Of a DNA stretch of 64,000 bases, positions 49,718-58,202 are shown piece after piece. Both the position numbers and the translations under genes were made by a program. Origin of the DNA: Bacillota bacterium (GTDB lineage Bacteria > Bacillota > Clostridia > Oscillospirales > Ruminococcaceae); contig JAEWPV010000012.1 of assembly GCA_023460535.1 (NCBI GenBank), positions 1-64,000 on the forward strand, read 5' to 3'. Each line of letters opens with the position of its first letter. Position 1 is the stretch's first letter. A model generated the notes under the pieces. It did not search any database, had not been told where the DNA came from, and saw nothing but the letters and a program-made list of their open reading frames with translations.

Positions 49718-51055
49718 ATGCGGTTGGCATCGGCAAGACAAACGGCACTCAGTGCACTTTTGCGCGTGGAAATGGACGGCGCATACTCGGGGCTTGTCAT
49801 CAAGGAGCTTTTAGAGCGCTCTGCACTCCCGCCGCGCGATGTCGCATTTTCCACGGCGCTTTTTTACGGTGTAATCGAACGAGCCTTGACGCTCGATGAA
49901 CTGATAAAGCAGCACAGCAAAACCCCCTTGCGCAAGATGGACGACACGGTACGGGTCATCCTGCGTATGGGGGCGTATCAGCTTGCGTATATGGACTCGG
50001 TGCCCGACAACGCGGCGGTCAACGAAAGCGTGATGCTGTGTAAAAAGAACAAGAAGACAAGCGCAGCGGGCTTTGTAAACGCGGTGCTGCGCGCCATTAT
50101 CCGCACCGGAAAAGCCCCAAAGCTTTCCGGCGCACCCGTCGACCCCGCGCGCATGAGCGTGGAGTTTTCCTGTCCCTTGCCGCTGGTTCACATGCTGATG
50201 ATGCGGTTTGGCGCCGAGCGGGCGCGTGGCATACTGGTAAGCTCGGTGGGTGCTGCACCCGTATACGCAAGGGTTAATACGCTCAAAACCACTGCTGATG
50301 AGCTGATAGCCCGTTTGGATACTGAAGGCGTCGGCGCAAAAAAGCACGAAGTGATACCGGATTGTCTGTCGTTATATCATATGGGCGACATTACCCGCCT
50401 TGCGTCGTTTGTCGAGGGGTTGTTTCATATTCAGGATGCGTCGTCCCAACTTTGCGCACAGGCGGTTGCGGCTGGCCCGGGCATGACGGTGCTTGACCTC
50501 TGCGCCGCGCCGGGCGGTAAATCCTTTACCATTGCCCAAACGATGCAAAACGCAGGGACATTGCTGTCCTTTGACCTGTATGATTTTAAGGCGGATTTAA
50601 TCCGATCGGGAGCAAAACGGCTGGGCATCTCGGTGCTGACTGCCGCGGTGGGGGATGCGGGTATTCATAACCCAAGCCTTCCGCTGGCAGATCGCGTGCT
50701 GTGCGACGCACCCTGCTCGGGCTACGGGGTTATGCGCCGCAAGCCCGAGATTAAATACAAGCCGATAGACGGATTTTTGGAGCTCGAGCAACTCCAGCCT
50801 GTGCTTTTGCAAAACGCGTCGCGCTATGTAAAGCTGGGCGGGCTTCTCATCTATTCGACATGTACGCTGCGCCGCGAAGAGAACGAAGCGGTTGCGGGAA
50901 CGTTTTTAGAAAACAATCCGGCGTTCTCTGCTAGCCCGCTTACGGGAGCAGTAACGCGCTGCTACAGCGAGGGTGCACACATGGCAACCATCCTGCCCGA
51001 CGATTTTGATTCGGACGGCTTTTTTATCGCCGCATTTGCCAGAACGGGAGAATAA
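49718..51055 (+). CDS. rsmB: 16S rRNA m5C967 methyltransferase RsmB
   Basis: A 445-residue SAM-dependent methyltransferase. An N-terminal NusB-like domain (RQTALSALLRVEMDGAYSGL) is followed by the catalytic domain with VLDLCAAPGGKSFTIAQTM, the motif IV Cys in DAPCSGYGVMRRKPEIKY and the catalytic Cys in IYSTCTLRREENEAV. AGGGGG lies just before the ATG. It starts 17 bases after fmt and ends 7 bases before rlmN. Confidence 0.95.
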   Translation: MRLASARQTALSALLRVEMDGAYSGLVIKELLERSALPPRDVAFSTALFYGVIERALTLDELIKQHSKTPLRKMDDTVRVILRMGAYQLAYMDSVPDNAAVNESVMLCKKNKKTSAAGFVNAVLRAIIRTGKAPKLSGAPVDPARMSVEFSCPLPLVHMLMMRFGAERARGILVSSVGAAPVYARVNTLKTTADELIARLDTEGVGAKKHEVIPDCLSLYHMGDITRLASFVEGLFHIQDASSQLCAQAVAAGPGMTVLDLCAAPGGKSFTIAQTMQNAGTLLSFDLYDFKADLIRSGAKRLGISVLTAAVGDAGIHNPSLPLADRVLCDAPCSGYGVMRRKPEIKYKPIDGFLELEQLQPVLLQNASRYVKLGGLLIYSTCTLRREENEAVAGTFLENNPAFSASPLTGAVTRCYSEGAHMATILPDDFDSDGFFIAAFARTGE

Positions 51056-51062
51056 AACCTGA

Positions 51063-52115
51063 ATGACTGAAAAAACAGATATCAAGTCCCTATCAATCGA
51101 AGAGCTCCAGGAACGGTTTGCCCAACTGAAAGAGCCTGCATTTCGTGCCGGGCAGGTGTTTTCATGGTTGCACCAGCGGCGCGCGCAGTCGTTTGACGAG
51201 ATGACCAATCTTTCCAAACCGTTGCGTGAAACGCTCGGCGAGGTCTTTTATATTCCGCACATCATAGTAAAGCAGAAGCTGGTGTCCCAGTTGGACGGTA
51301 CTGTGAAGTACCTGTATGAGCTGGAGGACGGCGAAACGGTGGAAGCGGTGTTTATGCGCTACCATCACGGCAACAGTCTGTGCATCTCCACCCAGGTAGG
51401 CTGCCGAATGGGCTGTACCTTCTGTGCGTCTACGCTGGGCGGCTGTGTGCGCAACCTGACCGCAGCCGAGATGCTGTGCGAGGTGTATACGGCGGAGCAG
51501 GATACCGGAGAAAAGGTATCAAGCCTTGTGTTGATGGGCATTGGAGAGCCGCTGGATAACTACGACAACGTGGTGCGGTTTTTGCGGCTGCTGTCGGATA
51601 AAAACGGCATGAACATGAGTTTAAGGCATGTATCCCTTTCCACCTGCGGGCTGGTGCCGCGCATCTACGACTTAGCAAAGCTGCGTCTGGGGCTTACCCT
51701 TTCGGTTTCGCTTCATGCGCCAAACGATCAGATTCGCAGTCACACCATGCCGGTAAACCGAAGCTACAACATCGACGAGCTGCTGGCAGCCTGCCGCCAT
51801 TATGCCGATGCGACCTCACGGCGTATCTCGTTTGAATACGCGCTGATTGACGGCGTAAACGACAGCGAGCAAAACGCCCGGGAGCTGGCGAAGCGGTTAA
51901 AGGGCATGCTGTGTCACGTCAACCTGATTCCCGTAAATCCCGTGACCGAACGGGAACATAAGGCGAGCACGCGTGGGGCGGTGGAACGCTTTACGGCGGT
52001 GCTGGAGCGTGAGAAAATTGCCGTTACGGTGCGCAGAAGGCTGGGCGCCGACATCAACGCCGCATGCGGTCAGCTGCGCCGGGAGGGTCAGCACAAACCA
52101 AACAATCCCGAGTAA
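51063..52115 (+). CDS. rlmN: Dual-specificity rRNA/tRNA m2A methyltransferase RlmN
   Basis: A 350-residue radical SAM enzyme that methylates A2503 of 23S rRNA and A37 of some tRNAs. The CX3CX2C cluster motif is CRMGCTFC (Cys114, Cys118, Cys121); downstream come VLMGIGEPLDNYDNVVRFLR, the methyl-carrying cysteine region STCGLVPRI and VNLIPVNPV. Length is typical. Cfr-type resistance enzymes look alike, but the position between rsmB and prpC supports rlmN. Confidence 0.95.
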   Translation: MTEKTDIKSLSIEELQERFAQLKEPAFRAGQVFSWLHQRRAQSFDEMTNLSKPLRETLGEVFYIPHIIVKQKLVSQLDGTVKYLYELEDGETVEAVFMRYHHGNSLCISTQVGCRMGCTFCASTLGGCVRNLTAAEMLCEVYTAEQDTGEKVSSLVLMGIGEPLDNYDNVVRFLRLLSDKNGMNMSLRHVSLSTCGLVPRIYDLAKLRLGLTLSVSLHAPNDQIRSHTMPVNRSYNIDELLAACRHYADATSRRISFEYALIDGVNDSEQNARELAKRLKGMLCHVNLIPVNPVTEREHKASTRGAVERFTAVLEREKIAVTVRRRLGADINAACGQLRREGQHKPNNPE

Positions 52116-52200
52116 AAACCTATGTGTTCGGTATGAATATGGAACTTTTACCAAGGTGTATGATATAAAGCACGAGAATTCTGCCAATATTAATTTTTAA

Positions 52201-52443
52201 TTGTCGCGATAATATGTTATAATATAATCCAAATATATTTTGGCACAAAAAAGTAGCCGCTTTTTCCGGTTTTGATGCTTCTATCAATTATGCAAACTTT
52301 GGATAACCCATTCAGTTTCATATACAGTAAACATGCTTATTGCCGTTTTGCCGGTGCAAAGCGGTAACTATATATGGGCAGCCGCGTTCTTGTAACAATA
52401 CGGTTACGGCTGCTGTGCAGGTATCGAGAGAAGGTGCAAGGTC
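52201..52443 (+). promoter_or_regulatory. Promoter and long structured leader of prpC-prkC-rsgA-thiN
   Basis: TTGTCG (52201-52206), 16-base spacer, TATAAT (52223-52228); an overlapping TATAAT lies at 52218. About 210 bases separate this from prpC. The leader holds at least two possible hairpins: TTGCCG/CGGTAA around 52340-52366 and GCAGCCG/CGGCTGC (52378-52413) with an inner GTAAC/GTTAC arm. No open frame with a ribosome-binding site was seen. The second hairpin lacks a T-run, so it may act on translation or RNA stability. Confidence 0.4.
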
Positions 52444-53175
52444 TTGCCAAAGGTTGTTGGAAAAACAGACATTGGAATGATCAGAAAACAGAATCAGGAT
52501 AGCTACCAATACGGGTTGCTGCCGGACGGCGCAGTATGGGCAGTCGTATGCGATGGCATGGGTGGCGAAAGCGGCGGAGAGGTTGCAAGCAACCTCGCGG
52601 TGGACAGCATTGGCGGCAGCATTATGCGCGCATACCGCAGCGAGATGACAGCAAACTCCATCCGAACCATGCTGTTGTCTGCTATCAGCGCGGCTAATAT
52701 CCGTGTTTATGATAAAGCGAAAAGCGATACGACGCTCAGTAAGATGGGTACGACGGTCGTGGCATCGGTGGTAACAGGCGGTATTGCGCACATTGCCTAT
52801 GCGGGCGATAGTCGTGTCTACCTGATTACGGGGGACAAGGTCGAGCAGCTTACCCGTGACCACACCATGGTACAAGCACTGGTGGAGCGGGGGGAGATTA
52901 CCTCCGACCAAGCCAAAAACCATCCGCAAAAGCACGTGATTACCCGTGCGCTCGGGGTGGAGCAGGGGATAGAAATCGATTATTTAGAGGCAGCAACAGA
53001 ACAAGGTGCCGTGCTGATGATTTGCACCGACGGTCTCACCAACTATGTTGAGGCAGGGGAGATGGCTCAGATTGTCAGGGATAACGGGTATGACCATAGC
53101 CTGGACAAGCTGATAGACGCCGCAAACAACCGGGGCGGCACCGACAACATCACCATAGTGGCGATCTTTGGCTAG
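52444..53175 (+). CDS. prpC: PP2C-family serine/threonine phosphatase PrpC (Stp)
   Basis: A 243-residue metal-dependent phosphatase that reverses PrkC phosphorylation. Visible: GMIRKQNQDSY, the metal-binding VVCDGMGGESGGEVAS, AYAGDSRVYLI and DGLTNYV, and the final NNRGGTDNITIV. The start is a TTG (52444) after AAGGTGCAAGG. prkC follows after 49 bases; this phosphatase-kinase pair is conserved through Gram-positive bacteria. Confidence 0.94.
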   Translation: MPKVVGKTDIGMIRKQNQDSYQYGLLPDGAVWAVVCDGMGGESGGEVASNLAVDSIGGSIMRAYRSEMTANSIRTMLLSAISAANIRVYDKAKSDTTLSKMGTTVVASVVTGGIAHIAYAGDSRVYLITGDKVEQLTRDHTMVQALVERGEITSDQAKNHPQKHVITRALGVEQGIEIDYLEAATEQGAVLMICTDGLTNYVEAGEMAQIVRDNGYDHSLDKLIDAANNRGGTDNITIVAIFG

Positions 53176-53224
53176 CGCGTACGCTTTGGTATTTGAGTGA
53201 GGATGATCGGGAGTGAACAGATAG

Positions 53225-55234
53225 ATGGACAGATATATTGGAAAACGCCTGGACGGAAGATATGAGATACTCGAGCTGATTGGTACCGGCGGCATGGCCA
53301 ACGTTTACCGTGCTGCGGATGTGCTGGAGCATAAGGAGTATGCGGTAAAGATTTTGCGAGATGAGTTTCTGGAAAACGAAGAGTTCGTAAGGCGTTTTAA
53401 AAACGAATCCAAGGCAATTGCCGTGCTTTCCCATCCAAACATCGTCAAAGTGTATGATGTGAGCTTTACCGACCGTGTGCAGTTTATTGTCATGGAGCTG
53501 GTGGACGGCATCACGCTTAAGGATTATATTGAACAGCAGCACACTTTAAAATGGAAAGAATGCGTGCATTTCACCACACAGGTGTTGCGCGCGCTTTCGC
53601 ATGCCCACGATAGGGGAATTGTACACCGAGACATCAAGCCTCAGAACATCATGCTATTACCCGACGGCACCATCAAGGTGATGGATTTCGGCATCGCGCG
53701 GTTTGCGCGCAGCGAAACCCGCACCATGACCGATAAGGCCCTGGGTTCGGTGCATTATATCAGCCCCGAGCAGGCACGGGGCGATGTCACAGACGCGAAG
53801 ACGGACATCTACTCGGTCGGTGTCATGATGTTTGAAATGCTTACAGGGCAGCTTCCCTTTGTGGCGGATAGCCCGGTCTCTGTAGCGATAAAGCAGATAT
53901 CTGCGCAGGCAAAACGCCCGCGCGAGCTCAATACCGATATCCCCGAGGGGTTAGAGGAGATTGTCGTACGCGCCATGCAAAAGGACGCGAGCCGCCGGTA
54001 TCGTTCCGCGGCGGAGATGCTTAAGGATATCGACGAGTTTAAAAAGAACCCCAGCATCCAGTTCCAGTATAAGTACTTTACAAATGAAAGCCCCACCATC
54101 TATTACGACACACAAAAGGTCAACAAGGGCGCGGGCAGGGCCGAAGAGCCGGCGGGACGCGGACGCACACCCACTGCGGGCTCGGCACGCCCCCAAAAGG
54201 CGGCAAAGGCGGCCGTGGAGGCGCAGGATATTGAGTACAAGTCCCCCGTCATGCCTATCATGACCGGTGTTGCGTTTGCGTTTATTATCACTGCCGTCGT
54301 GTTTGTCGTGTACATCTTTATCCTCAACAACCCGTTTGCAAAGGTGCCGGATGTAGAGATGCCAAAGTTTGTGGGTTTGCGCTATGATGACATAGTCGGT
54401 AGCGACGAATACAAAAAATACGGTTTTCAGTACAGTGTTACCGAAGACTTTAACAACGATTACGCCGAGGGTCTTGTGTATGAGCAAAACCCCACTGCCG
54501 GTCGTATGGTTAAGGAGGGAACCGTCGTAAACCTCAAAATCAGCAAGGGTATTAAAGAGGTAACGATTCCCGACCTGTATAATCAGGACTATTTGACCGC
54601 AATCGCACAGCTTACAGATCTTAAGATACTTTACGATGTGCAGCAGATTTTCAGCGATACCTATGCCGAGGGCCGTATCGTAAAAACCGACCCGCCCAAG
54701 GAGAGTAAGATTACCAACGATACCCGCGTAATCCTGTATGTCAGCAAGGGCTCCGAAACCGGAACGGTCGTCGTCCCCGAAGGCATGGTCGGAATGAACA
54801 TCGAGGATGCCAAGCGTATGCTCGACACCTTCGGGTTAAAGGTCGGCGATGTATCGCCCGTAGAGTCTACCCTTGCGGCCGGAACCGTTTTGGCGCATGA
54901 CCCGCCGGCAAACTCGGAAGTGGACAAGAACAGCACCGTGAACTTTACCGTCAGTGCGGGTGCGGGCGTGGCAATAGAGCGTTATAATGTTACGGTTAAC
55001 CTGCCCAACATCGATAAAGTTGTGTCGCTCAAGGCTTATGTCAACGACGCCACAACACCCAAGCATTCCGAGAATCTCAACCCCTCGGAGGTCGGTGTTT
55101 GGAAACCCTCGTTTGAGGGACAGGGTACCATCATGATTAAGATTACCCTTAACGATAAGCTGTACCAGGAGATTCGGCTCGACTTTACCCGAGGCACCTT
55201 CAGCATTGTCACAGACAACTCGTCGCAGTTTTAA
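53225..55234 (+). CDS. prkC: PASTA-domain serine/threonine kinase PrkC (Stk)
   Basis: A 669-residue transmembrane kinase. Kinase domain (10-270): IGTGGMANVYRAADVLEHKE, Lys in YAVKIL, IVHRDIKPQNIML, VMDFGIARF and HYISPEQARGD. An Ala/Arg-rich juxtamembrane stretch precedes one membrane helix (MPIMTGVAFAFIITAVVFVV, near 342-361). Three extracellular PASTA repeats follow (about 372-445, 447-515, 517-582), which bind muropeptides in this family. A final domain of about 85 residues (583-669) is beta-rich and not PASTA; I do not recognise it. It controls cell-wall, division and germination functions in relatives. Confidence 0.95.
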   Translation: MDRYIGKRLDGRYEILELIGTGGMANVYRAADVLEHKEYAVKILRDEFLENEEFVRRFKNESKAIAVLSHPNIVKVYDVSFTDRVQFIVMELVDGITLKDYIEQQHTLKWKECVHFTTQVLRALSHAHDRGIVHRDIKPQNIMLLPDGTIKVMDFGIARFARSETRTMTDKALGSVHYISPEQARGDVTDAKTDIYSVGVMMFEMLTGQLPFVADSPVSVAIKQISAQAKRPRELNTDIPEGLEEIVVRAMQKDASRRYRSAAEMLKDIDEFKKNPSIQFQYKYFTNESPTIYYDTQKVNKGAGRAEEPAGRGRTPTAGSARPQKAAKAAVEAQDIEYKSPVMPIMTGVAFAFIITAVVFVVYIFILNNPFAKVPDVEMPKFVGLRYDDIVGSDEYKKYGFQYSVTEDFNNDYAEGLVYEQNPTAGRMVKEGTVVNLKISKGIKEVTIPDLYNQDYLTAIAQLTDLKILYDVQQIFSDTYAEGRIVKTDPPKESKITNDTRVILYVSKGSETGTVVVPEGMVGMNIEDAKRMLDTFGLKVGDVSPVESTLAAGTVLAHDPPANSEVDKNSTVNFTVSAGAGVAIERYNVTVNLPNIDKVVSLKAYVNDATTPKHSENLNPSEVGVWKPSFEGQGTIMIKITLNDKLYQEIRLDFTRGTFSIVTDNSSQF

Positions 55235-55243
55235 GGGAATAGT

Positions 55244-56146
55244 ATGAACGAGCAAAACGGACTAATTTTAAAAGGAATCGGCGGCTTTTATTATGTCGAG
55301 TGCGCCGGACGGGTATATGAATGCAAGGCGCGCGGCGTACTTCGCAAGGACGATATTCGTCCCGTTGCGGGGGATGCCGTGCGTATCTCCATTACCGGTG
55401 AACACGGGGTAATCGACGAGATATTGCCCCGCAAGAACGATATGATCCGCCCCCCGGTTGCCAACATCGACACTATGTTTTTTGTGGTCTCCACCACCGA
55501 GCCCGCTCCGAACATGACGGTGCTCGATAAGCTGCTTGCCGTTGCTCAGTACAAAGGAATTGAACAGGCGCTTATCATCACAAAGGTTGACATAAAAAAC
55601 CTCGCGCAATGGTATGAAGGATATTTACGGTGCGGCTTTGACGTGTATGTGGTAGACTACGCGGACCCGGACACTATCCTCCCCATCAGAAACCGCTGTG
55701 CCAAGGGGCTTAACGTGTTTTGTGGCAATTCCGGGGTAGGTAAATCCACGCTGATTAACGCAATCTCCCCGGGGCTTGACCTGAAAACCGGCGACATCAG
55801 CCAAAAGCTTGGCAGAGGTCGCCACACCACCCGAAGTGTCGAGCTGTATCCCATGTCCGGCGGCGGATACATCGCGGATTCTCCCGGCTTTTCGTCGCTA
55901 GAAACAAGCCGGCTCGAGATGATTTATAAGGATGAGCTGCAGCACTGTTTTCGCGAGTTTGCGCCCTATATCGATAAGTGCAGATATAAGGATTGTTCGC
56001 ATACGGCGGAGCCGGGGTGTGCGGTTTTGGAGGCGGTGGCTGAGGGCGTTATACCCGCTAGTCGCCACGAAAGCTACGTGAGGATGTATGAAGAGGCGAG
56101 GAGCATAAAGGAATGGGAGCAGGAGAAAAAACGCCGCACGACATAA
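55244..56146 (+). CDS. rsgA: Small ribosomal subunit GTPase RsgA (YloQ)
   Basis: A 300-residue circularly permuted GTPase that helps mature the 30S subunit. An N-terminal OB fold is followed by the permuted G domain: G4 ITKVDIKN, P-loop FCGNSGVGKSTLINAI near residue 160, the switch GRHTTRSVELYPM and DSPGFSS. The zinc site is CRYKDCSHTAEPGCAV near 246. It starts 9 bases after prkC and overlaps thiN by 34 bases. The rpe gene usual between rsgA and thiN is absent. Confidence 0.95.
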   Translation: MNEQNGLILKGIGGFYYVECAGRVYECKARGVLRKDDIRPVAGDAVRISITGEHGVIDEILPRKNDMIRPPVANIDTMFFVVSTTEPAPNMTVLDKLLAVAQYKGIEQALIITKVDIKNLAQWYEGYLRCGFDVYVVDYADPDTILPIRNRCAKGLNVFCGNSGVGKSTLINAISPGLDLKTGDISQKLGRGRHTTRSVELYPMSGGGYIADSPGFSSLETSRLEMIYKDELQHCFREFAPYIDKCRYKDCSHTAEPGCAVLEAVAEGVIPASRHESYVRMYEEARSIKEWEQEKKRRTT

Positions 56147-56769
56147 AGCGGTGTGTCATCATCGCGGCGGGCGAGCTGGAACCGGAGCTTGACGCGCATT
56201 CGGTTATCGGCGACGATGCCTTCATCATCTGCGCGGACGGAGGCTACGACACCGCTGCTGCTCTCGGCATTACCCCGCAGCTGTTTGTCGGAGATATGGA
56301 CAGTGTCCTTACACCGCCCGATGGAGTGGAACAGGTTGTGTCTCCCGCAGAAAAGGATGATACCGACACCATGCTTGCCGTCAAGCTTGCGATAGAACGC
56401 GGCTATCGGCACATCACCATTCTGGGAGGTCTGGGCGGCAGGCTGGATCACACCATCGCGAACCTGCAAACCCTACTGTACTGTGCTCAACACGGTGTGC
56501 GCGCACATCTTGCGGGCAAACGGGACAGCGCCTTTGTCATAAAGGACGAGTGTGTAAAGGTACCCGCGCGCGAGGGCTTTGTGTCGGTGTTCTCACTGAC
56601 CGAGCAATGCGAGGGCGTTACGCTCAAGGGGCTTCGCTACCCGCTGTGCGAGGCACTTGTCACAAACAGCTTCCCCATTGGGGTAAGCAACGAGTTTCGC
56701 GGGCCGGTTGCGGAGATTTCGGTTCGCCGTGGCTGCTTGCTGGTCATGTTCTCTGCCAGCCGGCAATAA
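56113..56769 (+). CDS. thiN: Thiamine pyrophosphokinase
   Basis: A 218-residue enzyme that makes thiamine pyrophosphate from thiamine. Visible: CVIIAAGEL, IICADGGYDTAAALGITPQL, the catalytic FVGDMDSVLTPP, EKDDTDTMLAVKLAIERGY and the C-terminal ITILGGLGGRLDHTIANLQT and VSNEFRG regions. It overlaps rsgA by 34 bases, so the start may be later: its N-terminal 12 residues are not conserved, and a start near residue 13 would still leave the domain intact. Confidence 0.9.
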   Translation: MGAGEKTPHDIKRCVIIAAGELEPELDAHSVIGDDAFIICADGGYDTAAALGITPQLFVGDMDSVLTPPDGVEQVVSPAEKDDTDTMLAVKLAIERGYRHITILGGLGGRLDHTIANLQTLLYCAQHGVRAHLAGKRDSAFVIKDECVKVPAREGFVSVFSLTEQCEGVTLKGLRYPLCEALVTNSFPIGVSNEFRGPVAEISVRRGCLLVMFSASRQ

Positions 56770-56858
56770 GTGTATAATAGATTAACCACCCGGTTCCGTA
56801 AAGAGCCTGCATGCGGCACCTTCGCGTGCCGTCCGGTGTGCGACCGAAAGGAGCGGCG

Positions 56859-57596
56859 ATGATACAATCATCATTTTCCACAAGGCAATATGCGCTTTTG
56901 TACGCCTACTTTGCAAAGAGTATCCTCACCTCAGGGCATACCAATTCGTTTGACATTTTAAAGAGTGCCACACGCCGCTACGGCTACGAACGTGGTCGGC
57001 GCATGGCAGAGCGCGCGCAACAGGCGGGGGACGGGGATGATTTTGCCGCCTTTTTAGCGTATATCGACTGGAAGCCCGGCATCGACTGGCAGTTTTCCGG
57101 CGAGATGCTCCCGCAGTTTCCTGTATACAGCATCGAGGTAAACGAGTGCGGTCTGCACAGTGTGTGGAGTGAGTTTGGGCTCGAGCAGTACTGCTCGATG
57201 TATTGTGATGTGTTTGAGACGGCAATCGTTCAGGGCTTTAACCCGGAGCTTGACCTGAAGCTTCCGTGTGCCATCGGCAAAGGCAACAGAATCTGCGTCT
57301 TTGTATATAACGGCATGTCCTTTAGCAGGCAAAACCTAAAGCGGCTTACCGACCTTCAGGATAAACTCAAAAACACCTGTGTGCGCACCTGGGAACAGCA
57401 TACGGCACATCTGTATCACACCTTTTCACAGGAGCTTGTCCGCATCCTTGGGCAGGAGGAAGCAAGCGCGATGGTAAAAAAGGTGTTGGTATCGTTTGGC
57501 GCTGTTTGCTCGGCGCAGGAGGTGAAACAGCTGCTTTCCCACACCCAAAACGTCGCGTACTCTTTCGAAGCACAGCGGCTGGATGTGCGTGGGTAA
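56859..57596 (+). CDS. ATC-hydrolase-like protein (L-2-amino-thiazoline-4-carboxylate hydrolase family)
   Basis: A 245-residue protein. The block WSEFGLEQYCSMYCDVFETA followed by IVQGFNPELDLKLPCAIGKG and CVFVYNG resembles the ATC hydrolase family known from L-cysteine production pathways, common as orphan genes in Clostridia. The N-terminal part is helical and of unclear role. The ATG at 56859 has AAGGAG 6 bases upstream. It follows thiN by about 90 bases but is not part of the usual conserved cluster. Actual substrate unknown. Confidence 0.7.
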   Translation: MIQSSFSTRQYALLYAYFAKSILTSGHTNSFDILKSATRRYGYERGRRMAERAQQAGDGDDFAAFLAYIDWKPGIDWQFSGEMLPQFPVYSIEVNECGLHSVWSEFGLEQYCSMYCDVFETAIVQGFNPELDLKLPCAIGKGNRICVFVYNGMSFSRQNLKRLTDLQDKLKNTCVRTWEQHTAHLYHTFSQELVRILGQEEASAMVKKVLVSFGAVCSAQEVKQLLSHTQNVAYSFEAQRLDVRG

Positions 57597-57603
57597 AGGG
57601 TGT

Positions 57604-57825
57604 TTAGTTGATAAGCGTCGGTTCGTCTCCTTTGCAAAAGCTTTTTTGCGCCGAGATAGCGGCAAGCTGGGTACTTAAGGTATCAAAAAAATTAGAGAGA
57701 CTGTCAATCTCCGCGGTGGTCAGTCCCTGGGAAAGGGCTATGGCCAGGGTTGTGGCAAGTGTAACAAACTGTTCCGGCGGAAGGCAGCAACGCTTGTTTT
57801 TGCTTGAGTTATCGGGCAAACGCAC
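57604..57825 (-). CDS. Small clostridial protein of unknown function (possibly DUF6774-like)
   Basis: A 73-residue protein: CCLPPEQFVTLATTLAIALS, then QGLTTAEIDSLSNFFDTLST and QLAAISAQKSFC. The LPPEQFVTLATTLAIALSQGL core and the C-terminal LAAISAQK remind me of small paired-helix proteins widespread in Clostridia (DUF6774, from memory). AAAGGGGGG precedes a GTG at 57825 and, two codons later, a TTG at 57819; either may be the start. It is convergent with the ATC-hydrolase-like gene, 7 bases apart. Function unknown. Confidence 0.65.
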   Translation of the reverse strand: MRLPDNSSKNKRCCLPPEQFVTLATTLAIALSQGLTTAEIDSLSNFFDTLSTQLAAISAQKSFCKGDEPTLIN

Positions 57826-57956
57826 CGCCCCCCTTTATGAAAATACAGTTCTCATTAAGCATTGTATGCCCTGCCGGATTGCCTTGACAACAGGCGATGC
57901 AAAAAAACGATAAACATGGTAAAAAAACGTCCTGCTTCGCGGGTCGTTTTTATTTT

Positions 57957-58056
57957 AGCTAATTCACTTTAAGAATGTCCAAACAAAATCGAGTAAAAGC
58001 TTGCATTTATGGCTTTTACGAAGATTTTTTCGTAGACATTATTAAGTTAATTAGCT
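57957..58056 (+). ncRNA. Copy B of a repeated, probably structured element
   Basis: A roughly 100-base element upstream of the LacI/cellobiose phosphorylase unit. Its ends pair: AGCTAATT (57957-57964) with AATTAGCT (58049-58056), then ACT with AGT, and AATGTC (57974-57979) with GACATT (58035-58040). An inner arm GTAAAAGC / GCTTTTAC carries the conserved side sequence CCAAACAA..TCGA. The same core occurs at 38114-38206. In the inner arm one pair is U-A here and U-G in copy A, which keeps the stem. Identity unknown: regulatory RNA or small mobile repeat. Confidence 0.45.
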
Positions 58057-58120
58057 GTAATTATGGCGAAATGGACAAAACAAGGCGTGTAGAATTGGAG
58101 CGTAAAAGGCAAATTTCTAT

Positions 58121-58149
58121 TTGCGCCACATCCTAAAATCGGATATAAT
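58121..58149 (+). promoter_or_regulatory. Promoter of the lacI-type regulator gene
   Basis: TTGCGC (58121-58126), 17-base spacer, perfect TATAAT (58144-58149). Just downstream is the palindrome AACGCGCGTT (58161-58170), a possible operator for the encoded regulator. Confidence 0.6.
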
Positions 58150-58202
58150 ATAGATAAATAAACGCGCGTTCACAACCGGCGCGTACTACATGGGGGAACG
58201 GC

